Assembly: GCF_003987355.1 (NCBI RefSeq)
Contig: NZ_PIPR01000006.1
Span: 1 to 50,237 of the forward strand
From: Pseudidiomarina aestuarii
GTDB taxonomy: Bacteria > Pseudomonadota > Gammaproteobacteria > Enterobacterales > Alteromonadaceae
DNA: 50,237 nt
Direction of reading: 5' to 3'
Shown here: in pieces, positions 7,826 through 17,462 of the stretch
Layout of the letters: the number at the start of each line of letters is the position of its first letter
How positions within the stretch are numbered: the first letter of the stretch is position 1
Notes under the pieces: model-generated
What the model was told of the DNA's origin: nothing
Databases searched by the model: none
What the model saw: only the letters and a program-made list of their open reading frames with translations
Position numbers and translations under genes: made by a program

Positions 7826-8617
7826 ATGTACTCACCTCAGGCATCTGCGCTCCTAGCATTACAATGTATGGATCTGACTTCGTTGCAGAACAGCGATACG
7901 CCAGCGCAGATCAAAGCGCTATGCGATAAGGCAGCGTCGGAATTTGGCAGTCCCGCAGCATTGTGTGTTTATCCAGAATTGGTCGCTACTGCGCGACAAC
8001 GTCTTGATTCTCTGAATCTACAGCAGGTTCAAGTCGCGACGGTTGTAAATTTTCCAGTAGGCGAGGATTCGACCGCATCCGTCGTTGCCGCAACCGAACG
8101 TGCGCTGGCGGTTGGAGCAAGTGAAATTGATGTGGTGATGCCATACCTGCGCTTTAACGCTGGTGATGTGCAGCATTGTTGGCAATTGCTCTCGGCTGTG
8201 CGAACCGCAACGCGCGATCGAGCTGTATTAAAAGTTATTATTGAAAGTGGCGAGTTAGCATCAGCAACGGCAATTCGTGCCGCAAGTAACTTAGTCCTTG
8301 AAGTGGGTGCCGACTTTATAAAGACGTCTACTGGAAAAGTTGCGGTCAATGCCACACTTGAAGCTGCTGAGGCAATCTTATCAACCATTCGAGATAGTGG
8401 CCGCGACATTGGTTTTAAGGTAGCAGGTGGGGTTCGCACGGTAGCTGAAGCGGAAGATTATTTTAAACTCGCCCGAGCGCTGATGGGGAACGATTGGGTT
8501 ACTCCGGAACGATTTAGGATCGGTGCGAGTTCGTTGTTACAGGATGTTTTGCGGGTATTGGGCAATGTAAACGATCAAGCTGAGCTCGTAGCAGACGACA
8601 AAAAAGGATTGTATTGA
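7826..8617 (+). CDS. deoC: Deoxyribose-phosphate aldolase
   Basis: A class I aldolase of 263 residues that splits 2-deoxyribose 5-phosphate into acetaldehyde and glyceraldehyde 3-phosphate. The Schiff-base lysine is Lys166 in [11 protein letters not shown]. Asp102 (SEIDVVMP) and Lys198 (GFKVAGGVR) match the proton-relay residues of E. coli DeoC. The C-terminal tyrosine, important for catalysis in the family, is also the last residue here. The stop overlaps the deoA start by one base (TGATG). Confidence 0.97.
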   Translation: MYSPQASALLALQCMDLTSLQNSDTPAQIKALCDKAASEFGSPAALCVYPELVATARQRLDSLNLQQVQVATVVNFPVGEDSTASVVAATERALAVGASEIDVVMPYLRFNAGDVQHCWQLLSAVRTATRDRAVLKVIIESGELASATAIRAASNLVLEVGADFIKTSTGKVAVNATLEAAEAILSTIRDSGRDIGFKVAGGVRTVAEAEDYFKLARALMGNDWVTPERFRIGASSLLQDVLRVLGNVNDQAELVADDKKGLY

Positions 8618-9936
8618 TGTATTTACCACAAGAAGTGATTCGCGATAAGCGCGATGGGCACGAGTTGAATGAAGAGCAAATTCGCTATTTCGTGAACGGC
8701 ATTAAAACCGACACGATTTCTGAAAGTCAGATTTCAGCGTTAGCAATGGCTATTTTCTTCCAAGGTATGACAGCTGCAGAGCGAGTCGCGTTAACTCTCG
8801 CCATGCGTGACTCAGGAACGGTTCTCGACTGGTCGACATGGGATCTCGATGGGCCAGTGGTCGACAAGCACTCCACTGGCGGCGTCGGTGACGTGGTCAG
8901 TTTGATGCTAGGACCTATCATTGCCGCATGCGGTGGCTATGTACCGATGATTTCAGGCCGAGGACTCGGGCATACCGGTGGCACTTTCGATAAATTCGAT
9001 GCGATACCGGGCTATCAAACCACGCCTGACTTGGCGACACTGCAGAAAGTGGTCAAAGAAGTTGGGGTCGCGATTATTGGTCAAACGGGCGAACTGGCTC
9101 CAGCAGACAAACGGTTTTATGCGACGCGTGATATCACCGCAACGGTTGAGTCCATTCCGCTGATTACGGCTTCTATTTTGTCGAAGAAGCTAGCGGCAGG
9201 GTTGAATGGCTTAGTGCTTGACGTCAAAACGGGCAACGGCGCCGTGATGAATCAGCATGAGCGCGCGGTTGAGTTAGCACAAAGTTTGGTTACTGTGGCG
9301 CAAGGTGCAGGCCTAGCCACCAGTGCTATTATTACCGATATGAATCAGCCATTGGCACGTTCAGCCGGGAATTCGATTGAAGTTCATGAGGCTATTCGTT
9401 ATCTGCGTGGTGATTACCGAGCTCCACGGCTGCATGAAGTAACGATTGAGCTTGCTGCTGAAATGCTTCGTATTACTGGACTGGCGACGTCACTCGAGGA
9501 TGGTCGTGAACAAGCACAACGCTCGCTGGATAGCGGTGCTGCAGCAGAACGGTTTGCTAAAATGGTGCGGACCTTGAACGGACCGGCAACCATTCTTGAA
9601 GACTTTGAGTCTTTGTTACCACTGGCGCCTATTGCTAAGCCTTTATTAGCTGAGCAATCTGGTTTTCTTGCAGGCTTAGATACTCGGCAGGTTGGTATGG
9701 CCGTAGTGGCATTAGGTGGCGGCCGTCAGCATAGCGATGACAAACTCGATTATGGCGTGGGTTTAGACCAAATTGTGACTGTTGGAACTGCGGTAACCGC
9801 GGACACCCCGTTGGCGATGATTTACGCTCGTACCCAGGACGACTGGGACGCAGCAGCTGCGCGCTTGCGTCGCGCAGTGACTATTGCAGATCAGCCGAAT
9901 CCGGAAACGCCGCTCATCTATCAACGTATTGAATAG
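8617..9936 (+). CDS. deoA: Thymidine phosphorylase
   Basis: A 439-residue enzyme that phosphorolyses thymidine and deoxyuridine to the base and 2-deoxyribose 1-phosphate. The sequence follows E. coli DeoA closely: the start [24 protein letters not shown] (phosphate and pyrimidine site), [11 protein letters not shown], the VESIPLI segment, [16 protein letters not shown], and the C-terminal GGGR region. An in-frame TTG one codon upstream is ignored because the ATG at 8617 overlaps the deoC stop and matches the family's N-terminus. It supplies the sugar phosphate that DeoB isomerises. Confidence 0.97.
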   Translation: MYLPQEVIRDKRDGHELNEEQIRYFVNGIKTDTISESQISALAMAIFFQGMTAAERVALTLAMRDSGTVLDWSTWDLDGPVVDKHSTGGVGDVVSLMLGPIIAACGGYVPMISGRGLGHTGGTFDKFDAIPGYQTTPDLATLQKVVKEVGVAIIGQTGELAPADKRFYATRDITATVESIPLITASILSKKLAAGLNGLVLDVKTGNGAVMNQHERAVELAQSLVTVAQGAGLATSAIITDMNQPLARSAGNSIEVHEAIRYLRGDYRAPRLHEVTIELAAEMLRITGLATSLEDGREQAQRSLDSGAAAERFAKMVRTLNGPATILEDFESLLPLAPIAKPLLAEQSGFLAGLDTRQVGMAVVALGGGRQHSDDKLDYGVGLDQIVTVGTAVTADTPLAMIYARTQDDWDAAAARLRRAVTIADQPNPETPLIYQRIE

Positions 9937-9944
9937 GTAAACGC

Positions 9945-11159
9945 ATGGCACGTGCAATTATAGTGGTTCTCGATTCGTTTGGTATTGGCGCCGCAGCCGA
10001 TGCCGAACGTTTTGGTGATGTTGGCGCGGATACCCTGGGTCATATTGCACAGTGGTGTGCTGAGGGACGCTGTGAAACAGGGCGTAGTGGACCATTACAA
10101 TTGCCAAACTTGGCCACATTAGGATTGTTTCATGCGGCGCAAGGCGCCACAGGAGCCATCCCTGTTGGTTGCGAGTTACCAGGCCAAATACTTGGTTTGC
10201 ACGGCTGGGCTCAAGAACTATCGTCAGGTAAGGATACACCTTCCGGACATTGGGAAATGGCTGGCGTGCCGGTGCTTTATGATTGGGGCTATTTTCTCGA
10301 CAAAGAGCAGTCGTTTCCACAACCGCTCCTTGACGCGCTCATTCAAGAAGCTGGTCTGCCTGGCGTTTTAGGGAACTGTCATGCCTCGGGTACCACCATC
10401 ATTCAAGAGCTCGGTGACGAGCACTGCCGCTCGGGTAAACCTATCGTTTACACCTCTGCAGATTCCGTTTTGCAAATTGCGGCGCATGAGGAAACCTTTG
10501 GTTTAGAGGCCTTATATACCCTGTGTAGAACAGCACGTAAATTAGTGGATCCTTACAATATTGGACGCGTGATCGCGCGTCCATTTACGGGTTCCGAAGC
10601 AGCCAACTATCGTCGTACCGGAAATCGTCAAGATTTCGCTGTACCACCGCCGGCTCCAACTATTCTGGATAAGCTGGTGGCGCAAGGTGGTCAGGTCATT
10701 AGCATCGGTAAGATTGCAGATATCTTTGCTCATCAAGGTATATCGAAAAAGCTGAAGGCGACCGGTTTACAGGCTTTGGTCGAAACTACACTGCAACAAA
10801 TTGAAGACGCTCCGGATCAAAGTATTATCTTTACTAATCTTGTCGACTTTGATTCCGACTACGGGCATCGGCGTGATGTGTGTGGTTATGCAAAAGCCCT
10901 CGAGCAGTTCGATGGCATGTTACCGAACATCATGGCGGCTTTGCGGCCTGATGATTTGCTCATTCTGACAGCGGACCACGGTTGTGACCCAACTTGGCCT
11001 GGTACTGACCACACGCGAGAGTATATTCCTGTGCTGGCCTATGGTCCGAGCGTCGCTGCGGGCTCCATTGGGCGACGCGAGACGTTTGCCGATATTGCGC
11101 AGTCAGTTGCTACCTGGCTCGACGTCGACGCCATGGACTATGGGAAGTCGTTTATATAA
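9945..11159 (+). CDS. deoB: Phosphopentomutase
   Basis: An alkaline-phosphatase-superfamily enzyme of 404 residues with two metal ions. It converts (deoxy)ribose 1-phosphate to the 5-phosphate. Visible are the N-terminal metal motif [11 protein letters not shown], the phospho-threonine loop [24 protein letters not shown], and the C-terminal metal-binding [18 protein letters not shown]. It is the last gene of cdd-deoC-deoA-deoB. The usual fourth deo gene, deoD (purine nucleoside phosphorylase), does not follow: a terminator comes directly after. Confidence 0.97.
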   Translation: MARAIIVVLDSFGIGAAADAERFGDVGADTLGHIAQWCAEGRCETGRSGPLQLPNLATLGLFHAAQGATGAIPVGCELPGQILGLHGWAQELSSGKDTPSGHWEMAGVPVLYDWGYFLDKEQSFPQPLLDALIQEAGLPGVLGNCHASGTTIIQELGDEHCRSGKPIVYTSADSVLQIAAHEETFGLEALYTLCRTARKLVDPYNIGRVIARPFTGSEAANYRRTGNRQDFAVPPPAPTILDKLVAQGGQVISIGKIADIFAHQGISKKLKATGLQALVETTLQQIEDAPDQSIIFTNLVDFDSDYGHRRDVCGYAKALEQFDGMLPNIMAALRPDDLLILTADHGCDPTWPGTDHTREYIPVLAYGPSVAAGSIGRRETFADIAQSVATWLDVDAMDYGKSFI

Positions 11160-11187
11160 AAAAGCGCAGCCTAAGGGCCGCGCTTTT
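11160..11187. terminator. Bidirectional terminator between deoB and the subtilase gene
   Basis: AAAAGCGC (11160-11167) pairs with GCGCTTTT (11180-11187), with a GCC/GGC extension inside the loop. The T tract is longer on the minus strand, where it serves the subtilase gene; on the plus strand it can end the deo operon. Confidence 0.8.
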
Positions 11188-11205
11188 GAACTTTTGGGAC
11201 AATAA

Positions 11206-13674
11206 TTACTGACTGATTCTTGGCAGTAATTGACTCAGTGAGCGAGCCAGTTCGGCGCGAGTAAAAGCTTTAGTCGGTCCAAATGTTGCAACAATGCGAG
11301 GTTCGAGATCGAAGGCCGACTGTTCAACTTCCAAGTATGGCTGCATCAATCCTGTATTAAGAGCAAGTTGCACATATCCGCGAAGCTCGGGAGCGATGGA
11401 GCTTGTGTCTGCGACATCAACGATTTGTCCAAAAGCTTCTACCTGAATGGTTGTATTTGGATCGAAGTCAAATGCAAGACTTTCCAGACCCAAGCTTTGT
11501 ACAAGTGAGTAAGCTTGTTCCTCACGCGTCACCTCGTCTCGAACTCCGAAAAAGTCTGAACTCGAAGCGACAAGCACCGGGCGTGAATTTGTGTTGGTGT
11601 CTTTCAGAGCACCACCAGTCGCAGCCACTGCATTCAAAAAAGCAGAATTATTGATGTCGGAGTCGCGGAACGTTTCAACGTTACCGTTTTGTGACTGACG
11701 TATTGCACCGCTTAAGGTCAGGGCATCTGCAAAGTCTGCCTTCACAACCTTACGATCTGGTTTGAACCCAGTATCGAAAGCGTCCATCAAGCGCTCACTG
11801 ATCGCCAACTCGATGAATGAGCGTCCAGGATGATTGATGGTATCGTCAATTCCTCTAAAGCCACTGGTTTCCAATAAGCGAATAGACACATCGATCGGAC
11901 CGGGAAGACCAACGCCATTAGTCACGCCAAGTGGATCAAGAGTCAGTCCACTCACGCTGCCGATTCCTCTAGCATAAACTTTCCATGTGCCGGGCATGCC
12001 CGGTGCAGATACCCCGACACTTGATCCAAGAGCCGGGAGACCAATACCAGAACCATAACGATTTCCTGCGGGGTCTTCGAGAACAAAGGCAGTGCCGGTT
12101 TCGATCGTCGCACTAGCTAAAACTAAAGAGGTTGTTGGACTTACCTCAAATGTTTCGACACTCGTTTCACCTACTGGCAAGTACTCGACGGTTCGCGAAA
12201 AGCTAGCTGCTTCAGAGATTTCAGCATCACCGTTAAATTCTCGACTTAATTTTACAGTATCGCCATAGATGTCAGCGCTCTCAGCGGCAGCTTTGACGGC
12301 TGCATGCGCATTAACGTAGCCTGCGCCAGCCTCCCATGAATCGCGTCCTGGCATGTTGGTGGCAGTGTCTTGCAAGATGGTTTTAACTTCTTGCCAACCG
12401 AGATTTGGGTTTGCCTCGAGCATTAACGCGACAATTCCTGAAATATGCGGAGCCGCCATCGAGGTCCCGCTAGACACTGTGTAATAGGGCAGTTGGTCAA
12501 CTGGGATCAGATCTGCATCTTGCTGAGCACTGAGTGCTCCAAGGCTCGATAATGACGCGCGCGCTGAGATAATATCAACCCCAGGAGCAGTAATGGTCGG
12601 ACGGTCTACCCACTCAAACGTTTCGCCATCAATAGTTACGGTCGCTCCTTTGCCATCGACTCCGCGTGAACTGAAATCGGCCAGATTACCTGCTTTATCA
12701 CCAGCGGCAACTGTTACTACCCAAGGTGCTTTCTTAAAATTACCCGTGATTGTTGATTCGCCGGGACCAGAATTACCTGCTGAAAAGACTGTGATGATGC
12801 CATTATCTGCTAACTTCTTAGTGGCAACGTTAGTTGGGTCATCAGGATTAAAGTCGGTACCAACATCACCAGTATTTCCGAATGAATTTGAGATAACTCG
12901 AATATTGTATTGGTACTGGTTTGTGAGAGCGTAATCAAAGCCACCTAATGTATCGAGTATGAATAAGCCTGCACCAGAACCATATCCGACAATGCTTGCA
13001 CCCGGGGCTACCCCTGCTTGCTCACCTCCACTCATGGCTCCGTTACCGCCAACAGTGCCAGCAACATGGGTTCCGTGACCGCCTGCTATATCGGTATTCG
13101 CGACGTTCTCGCGGTAGGTAATGGGAAGCAAGGCACTGAAGCTGTTGAGGTTCGTTTGCGCTAGTACGTTTTGAACAACGTGTTGCGGATATAATAGGTC
13201 ACTGTGGGTTCCGTCGACGCCTGAATCATTCACGACCACACCGATGCCGCGGCCGGAATAAGGTATCCCTTGATTGCGCAGATTTTGATCGTTGCGCAGT
13301 TTTTGCACACCGGTTAATCGGGTTGCTTCGTTATTTTCAAGCGATAATTCTTGATTTAACCAAACTGATCGCACGTCTGGACGCGCGTAAATCTGGTCGA
13401 TTTGCTCAGCTGTTGCCAAAGCTCCGACAATCGGCAGGTTCTGTAAGTGAACGCCCACAATCCCCATCTGCTCGAGGAAGTTGAGTTGGTCTATAGTTGG
13501 AGCCGAGTTGTGGTCAAACGTGATGATCACTTGATGAAGTTCGGAAGCGGCAGATGTTTCGATGACTTGTTTCAAGTTAGCATCAAACGTTTTTGCTGAC
13601 AGTGAGGAAAATGGTAACGCTAGTGCTACAGCTAGAGAAACCGCTGTTATAGTTTTATAGTGATAAGCCTGCAT
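11206..13674 (-). CDS. Secreted S8 (subtilisin-like) serine protease with SLH-like C-terminus
   Basis: An 822-residue exported protease. Its layout is a signal peptide (residues 1-27, ending SSLSAK), an I9-type propeptide (about 45-110), and the S8 catalytic domain with Asp150 (VVNDSGVDGTHSDL), His200 (GGHGTHVAGTV), oxyanion Asn301 (SAGNSGPG) and Ser405 (SSGTSMAAPH). A middle beta-rich region follows, then from about residue 610 to the end three degenerate repeats that look like S-layer homology domains, e.g. the closing FTRAELARSLSQLL. A good ribosome site (AGGGAAC) precedes the ATG. It is probably extracellular or surface-held, degrading peptides for nutrition; substrates are unknown. It is transcribed alone, divergently from prfC. 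Confidence 0.92.
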   Translation of the reverse strand: MQAYHYKTITAVSLAVALALPFSSLSAKTFDANLKQVIETSAASELHQVIITFDHNSAPTIDQLNFLEQMGIVGVHLQNLPIVGALATAEQIDQIYARPDVRSVWLNQELSLENNEATRLTGVQKLRNDQNLRNQGIPYSGRGIGVVVNDSGVDGTHSDLLYPQHVVQNVLAQTNLNSFSALLPITYRENVANTDIAGGHGTHVAGTVGGNGAMSGGEQAGVAPGASIVGYGSGAGLFILDTLGGFDYALTNQYQYNIRVISNSFGNTGDVGTDFNPDDPTNVATKKLADNGIITVFSAGNSGPGESTITGNFKKAPWVVTVAAGDKAGNLADFSSRGVDGKGATVTIDGETFEWVDRPTITAPGVDIISARASLSSLGALSAQQDADLIPVDQLPYYTVSSGTSMAAPHISGIVALMLEANPNLGWQEVKTILQDTATNMPGRDSWEAGAGYVNAHAAVKAAAESADIYGDTVKLSREFNGDAEISEAASFSRTVEYLPVGETSVETFEVSPTTSLVLASATIETGTAFVLEDPAGNRYGSGIGLPALGSSVGVSAPGMPGTWKVYARGIGSVSGLTLDPLGVTNGVGLPGPIDVSIRLLETSGFRGIDDTINHPGRSFIELAISERLMDAFDTGFKPDRKVVKADFADALTLSGAIRQSQNGNVETFRDSDINNSAFLNAVAATGGALKDTNTNSRPVLVASSSDFFGVRDEVTREEQAYSLVQSLGLESLAFDFDPNTTIQVEAFGQIVDVADTSSIAPELRGYVQLALNTGLMQPYLEVEQSAFDLEPRIVATFGPTKAFTRAELARSLSQLLPRISQ

Positions 13675-13741
13675 AGTTGAGTTCCCTTATTGAGATTACA
13701 ATTAACATGACTAATCTGCACCGATGAAAGGGACAAATCTA

Positions 13742-13757
13742 TGAGGGTTATCCCTCA
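13742..13757. promoter_or_regulatory. Inverted repeat in the subtilase/prfC intergenic region
   Basis: TGAGGG-TTAT-CCCTCA is a perfect six-base inverted repeat in the 170-base divergent spacer. It has no T run, so it is more likely a protein site than a terminator. I could not identify convincing -35/-10 pairs for either gene. Confidence 0.35.
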
Positions 13758-13844
13758 GTTTGTTGCGGGAGAATGAATCACCCGAGTGGAGTTTTTGTCC
13801 GCGATCAGCGACAATGCGCGCGTCTGTAATTAAGGAAGGTTTTC

Positions 13845-15434
13845 ATGTCAGCAACCGCTATCGCTAAAGAAGTCGCTAAGCGTCGAACTTTTGCCATCAT
13901 TTCACACCCCGACGCGGGTAAAACCACGATCACTGAAAAAGTTTTGCTGCATGGTCAAAAGCTGCAAAAAGCTGGAACTGTGAAAGGGAAAAAATCGGGG
14001 CAGCACGCCAAATCCGATTGGATGGAAATGGAAAAGGAGCGTGGGATCTCGGTAACCACCTCGGTGATGCAGTTTCCGTATCGCTCTGCTTTAGTAAACT
14101 TGTTAGATACCCCAGGACACGAAGATTTCTCTGAGGATACCTATCGGACGCTGACTGCGGTTGACTCCTGTTTGATGGTGATTGATGGCGCAAAAGGGGT
14201 CGAGGATCGAACTATCAAGCTGATGGAAGTCACGCGTCTCCGTGATACTCCAATCATTACCTTCATGAACAAGCTAGATCGCGATATTCGCGACCCACTG
14301 GAATTGCTCGACGAAGTTGAGAATGTCCTCAAGATTATGTGTGCACCTATTACCTGGCCAATTGGTTCTGGTAAGAACTTTAAAGGTGTTTATCACCTTA
14401 TAGAAGACCGAGTCATATTTTATAAAACTGGGCAGGGCCATCGTATTCAAGAGGTCGACTTTATTGAGGGTCTCAATAATCCTGAACTCGACAAGCGCTT
14501 GGGCGACTATGCAAAAGAGTTGCGTGAGCAAATTGAGCTGGTGAAGGGCGCTTCGAATGAATTTGACGAAGAATTGTTTTTAGCAGGTGAACTGACACCG
14601 GTGTATTTCGGAACCGCATTGGGTAACTTTGGTGTCGATCACATGCTCGATGGTTTGGTGGAATGGGCGCCAACTCCACTGGGGCGTGCAACCGATGACG
14701 GTCGTCAAATTACCGCGACCGATCCAGCATTTTCAGGTTTTATCTTTAAGATCCAAGCGAATATGGATCCACGCCATCGTGACCGCGTTGCTTTCATGCG
14801 AATTGTTTCTGGTAAATACCAACAGGGAATGAAAATGCATCAAGTGCGGTTGGGCAAAGAAGTTCGAATTGCCGATGCATTGACCTTTTTAGCCGGTGAC
14901 CGTGAACACGTTGAGGAGGCTTACCCGGGCGATATCATCGGGTTGCATAATCACGGCACGATTCAAATTGGTGATACTTTCACAGGTGGCGAATCGTTCA
15001 AGTTTAGCGGAATTCCGAATTTTGCACCTGAGCTATTCCGGCGTATTCGACTCAAAGATCCACTGAAGCAAAAGCAATTGCTGAAAGGCTTGGTACAGCT
15101 CTCAGAAGAGGGCGCGGTGCAAGTTTTCCGTCCTCTGAGTAACAATGACTTGATAGTGGGTGCAGTGGGTGTGTTGCAGTTTGATGTAGTCGTGCATCGG
15201 TTAAAATCAGAATACAATGTCGACGCCATCTATGAAAATATCAACGTTTCGACGGCGCGCTGGGTGTCCTGCAAAGATGCGAAGAAGTTGGATGAATTCC
15301 GCCGTAAAGCGGAGAGCAACTTGGCGTTAGACGGCGGGGATAATCTTACTTATATTGCGCCGACTATGGTGAATTTAAGCCTCGCCACTGAGCGTTACCC
15401 AGACATCCAGTTCCAGCACACTCGCGAGCATTAA
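13845..15434 (+). CDS. prfC: Peptide chain release factor 3
   Basis: A translational GTPase of 529 residues, the same length as E. coli RF3. It removes RF1 and RF2 from the ribosome after peptide release. The G motifs are G1 SHPDAGKTT (20-28), G2 around [10 protein letters not shown]3 DTPGHEDF (from 88) and G4 MNKLD (141-145). The insert [20 protein letters not shown] is typical of RF3 rather than EF-G. An AAGGAAGG site stands just before the ATG. The tatD-like gene follows after three bases and is probably co-transcribed. Confidence 0.98.
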   Translation: MSATAIAKEVAKRRTFAIISHPDAGKTTITEKVLLHGQKLQKAGTVKGKKSGQHAKSDWMEMEKERGISVTTSVMQFPYRSALVNLLDTPGHEDFSEDTYRTLTAVDSCLMVIDGAKGVEDRTIKLMEVTRLRDTPIITFMNKLDRDIRDPLELLDEVENVLKIMCAPITWPIGSGKNFKGVYHLIEDRVIFYKTGQGHRIQEVDFIEGLNNPELDKRLGDYAKELREQIELVKGASNEFDEELFLAGELTPVYFGTALGNFGVDHMLDGLVEWAPTPLGRATDDGRQITATDPAFSGFIFKIQANMDPRHRDRVAFMRIVSGKYQQGMKMHQVRLGKEVRIADALTFLAGDREHVEEAYPGDIIGLHNHGTIQIGDTFTGGESFKFSGIPNFAPELFRRIRLKDPLKQKQLLKGLVQLSEEGAVQVFRPLSNNDLIVGAVGVLQFDVVVHRLKSEYNVDAIYENINVSTARWVSCKDAKKLDEFRRKAESNLALDGGDNLTYIAPTMVNLSLATERYPDIQFQHTREH

Positions 15435-15437
15435 ACC

Positions 15438-16208
15438 ATGACTCCGCTATTCGATACCCATTGTCATCTTGATTTCGATGATTTTGCGGCAGATCGAGTA
15501 GCGGTGCTGGAGCGCGCCGAAGCTGCGGGGATTGCCCGGATCATGGTCCCCGGGACACAAGCTCAGACTGAAACTAAAATAGACTCAAATAGCGTGAGAG
15601 TGCAGCGAAGTTTTGGTCTTCATCCCTACTTTATCGAAGCCCATCAGCACGCCCATTTAGAGTGGTTAGAGGCGCAATTGGATCAGCATCCAACTGCTCC
15701 GGTTGGTGAAATTGGTCTCGATGCAACCTGTCCTGACTACCCACGCCAGTGCGAACTTTTCGAAGCGCAGTTGGTGCTCGCGGCACGTTACCACCGCTGC
15801 GTGATTTTGCACCATCGTAAAAGCCAACCAGACTTATTAACGCGTATTAAACAGGTGCGTGATCAACTCCCTGATTGCGGTGGTGTCCTGCATGCGTTCA
15901 GTGGTTCCTACGAACAAGCCAAGCAGTGGCAGGAATTGGGTTTCAAACTGGGGGTTGGCGGCACCATTACTTATGCTCGTGCACAGAAAACTCGAACGGC
16001 AATCGGCAGCATTGCCTTGCATGCATTGGTATTGGAAACGGATGCTCCAGATATGCCGGTTGCTGGTCAGCAAGGCCAGCGAAACGAGCCTGCACAAGTC
16101 GTTAGCGTGTTACAAAGTCTGTTAGAGTTACGGGAGGAAGATGAAGCGACTATTCGTCGGCAGTTGTGGCAGTCGAGTTGTCAGCTTTTCGGTAACGCCA
16201 ACGATTAA
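15438..16208 (+). CDS. TatD-family metal-dependent hydrolase (YjjV-like)
   Basis: A 256-residue TIM-barrel hydrolase of the TatD deoxyribonuclease family. Metal-site residues are His8 and His10 (DTHCHLDF), Glu91 (VGEIGLD), a His in ILHHRKSQ (125-126), His152 (LHAFSG) and Asp202 (LETDAPDMP). The position beside prfC fits E. coli yjjV, which lies in the same region. The physiological substrate of YjjV is not established; nuclease or deacylase roles have been discussed for the family. Its last 59 bases overlap the convergent ytjB gene. Confidence 0.9.
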   Translation: MTPLFDTHCHLDFDDFAADRVAVLERAEAAGIARIMVPGTQAQTETKIDSNSVRVQRSFGLHPYFIEAHQHAHLEWLEAQLDQHPTAPVGEIGLDATCPDYPRQCELFEAQLVLAARYHRCVILHHRKSQPDLLTRIKQVRDQLPDCGGVLHAFSGSYEQAKQWQELGFKLGVGGTITYARAQKTRTAIGSIALHALVLETDAPDMPVAGQQGQRNEPAQVVSVLQSLLELREEDEATIRRQLWQSSCQLFGNAND

Positions 16209-16740
16209 AAGTAGACGTGACAAAAACTCCCGCAAAGATGGCCAGCACCAGCAAGAATTGTCCGTAATAAGTTAAGTAGGCATGGGTTTTTTCTGGCTGC
16301 GCCAACAGGGCTTGTCGATCAATCACCGCTTGGACATAGCCCAGGACTTGATTGGCTTCACTAATTTCCTCGACTAGCACCATGGTTTCATTCGCTTGGT
16401 CGGACTCCTCTATGCTGGTTGCAAAGGCAAGCTGCTCGCCGAAACGATTATAAATAGCAGCAGAAATGATTAAAGACTGTTGCTGTAACTGCTCAGCAAG
16501 GCTTTGCAAACGCTCGGGTTCGGGAGTGACGATCGATTGTGTGGCGGCAAAGGCGGTCTGTTCAACCGCCACTTGCATCAGCTGTTCACTGTGCTTCTGA
16601 AAGTCGACCATACTGGTGGCTTGCATGGAGCCCCAAAGTTGCTCAATCAAGATAATAAGCACGATGGCAAAGCCGAAGCGACGCAAGCGTCGATAGACAA
16701 GTTGTGTGATGCTGATAACATGTTGTGTGCGCGTCGTCAT
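16150..16740 (-). CDS. ytjB: YtjB/Smp-family inner-membrane protein
   Basis: A 196-residue membrane protein with an N-terminal helix (about 22-40), a periplasmic region of about 110 residues, and a second helix (about 158-177), an arrangement like a sensor domain without a transmitter. It is identified by its position: in E. coli ytjB (smp) lies divergently next to serB-radA, exactly as here with a 53-base spacer. The sequence itself (QLWGSMQATSMVDFQKHSEQL) fits the family, whose function is not known. Its 3' end overlaps the tatD-like gene by 59 bases tail to tail. Confidence 0.82.
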   Translation of the reverse strand: MTTRTQHVISITQLVYRRLRRFGFAIVLIILIEQLWGSMQATSMVDFQKHSEQLMQVAVEQTAFAATQSIVTPEPERLQSLAEQLQQQSLIISAAIYNRFGEQLAFATSIEESDQANETMVLVEEISEANQVLGYVQAVIDRQALLAQPEKTHAYLTYYGQFLLVLAIFAGVFVTSTFNRWRYRKADNSTATTADE

Positions 16741-16793
16741 ACTGGCAAATATACGCTGCTGGCGCTCCTGCTGTAAATAAGGAAACTGTAACC

Positions 16794-17462
16794 ATGCTTG
16801 ATTTTAGTCAGCCAGGGTTGGCTGTATTTGATATGGACTCGACGTTGATTACCATTGAGTGTATCGATGAGATAGCTGCGCTCGTTGGGCGCAAAGCTGA
16901 GGTCGCTGCAATCACTGAGGCGGCTATGCGTGGTGAGTTAGATTTCGCAGCGAGTCTACGTGAGCGGGTTGCCGTGTTGGCCGATCTCGAAGAGAGTCAG
17001 TTTAACCAGCTTTTTGACCCGATTCCGCTCACTCAGGGTGCGCGCGAGCTCTGCCAATGGTTACAACAGCAAAATTGGCGAATTCTCATCGCTTCGGGCG
17101 GCTTTACTTGGTTCGCTGAGCGCCTACAAGATCACTTAAGTGTTGATGCGATTTGCGCGAATGAATTGGAGTGGCGGCAGGGGCGTTTAACCGGTCGAGT
17201 GCGCGAGCCCATTGTCGATGCGCAACGCAAAGCCGAGGCATTGGTGGATTACGCAGCCAAATGGCAAATTCCCTTAACAAATACGCTGGCTGTAGGTGAT
17301 GGTGCAAACGACCGATTGATGTTAGAAGCAGCAGCATGTGGTGTCGCATTTTGCGCAAAATCCAGTTTGAAGGCGGCAGCAGATATTATTGTAGATGAGG
17401 CCGATTTAGCGATACTCATTGAGGTTTTACAGACAGGAACAGCTGCACATGGCAAAAACTAA
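16794..17462 (+). CDS. serB: Phosphoserine phosphatase
   Basis: A HAD-superfamily phosphatase of 222 residues that makes L-serine from phosphoserine, the last step of serine synthesis. Motif I is FDMDSTL with nucleophile Asp13 and acid/base Asp15; motif II is ILIASGGFTWF; motifs III and IV are the Lys region and VGDGANDRLML. E. coli SerB (322 residues) has an N-terminal extension that this protein lacks, so it is a catalytic-domain-only form. The frame stays open upstream to 16725, but AAGGA at 16779-16783 and the family alignment favour the ATG at 16794. It overlaps radA by 14 bases. Confidence 0.95.
   Translation: MLDFSQPGLAVFDMDSTLITIECIDEIAALVGRKAEVAAITEAAMRGELDFAASLRERVAVLADLEESQFNQLFDPIPLTQGARELCQWLQQQNWRILIASGGFTWFAERLQDHLSVDAICANELEWRQGRLTGRVREPIVDAQRKAEALVDYAAKWQIPLTNTLAVGDGANDRLMLEAAACGVAFCAKSSLKAAADIIVDEADLAILIEVLQTGTAAHGKN

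Noticed and set aside
15859-16125. Open frames of about 80-90 codons inside the tatD-like gene
   Set aside because: They overlap a gene with full motif support and have no ribosome sites or recognisable products.
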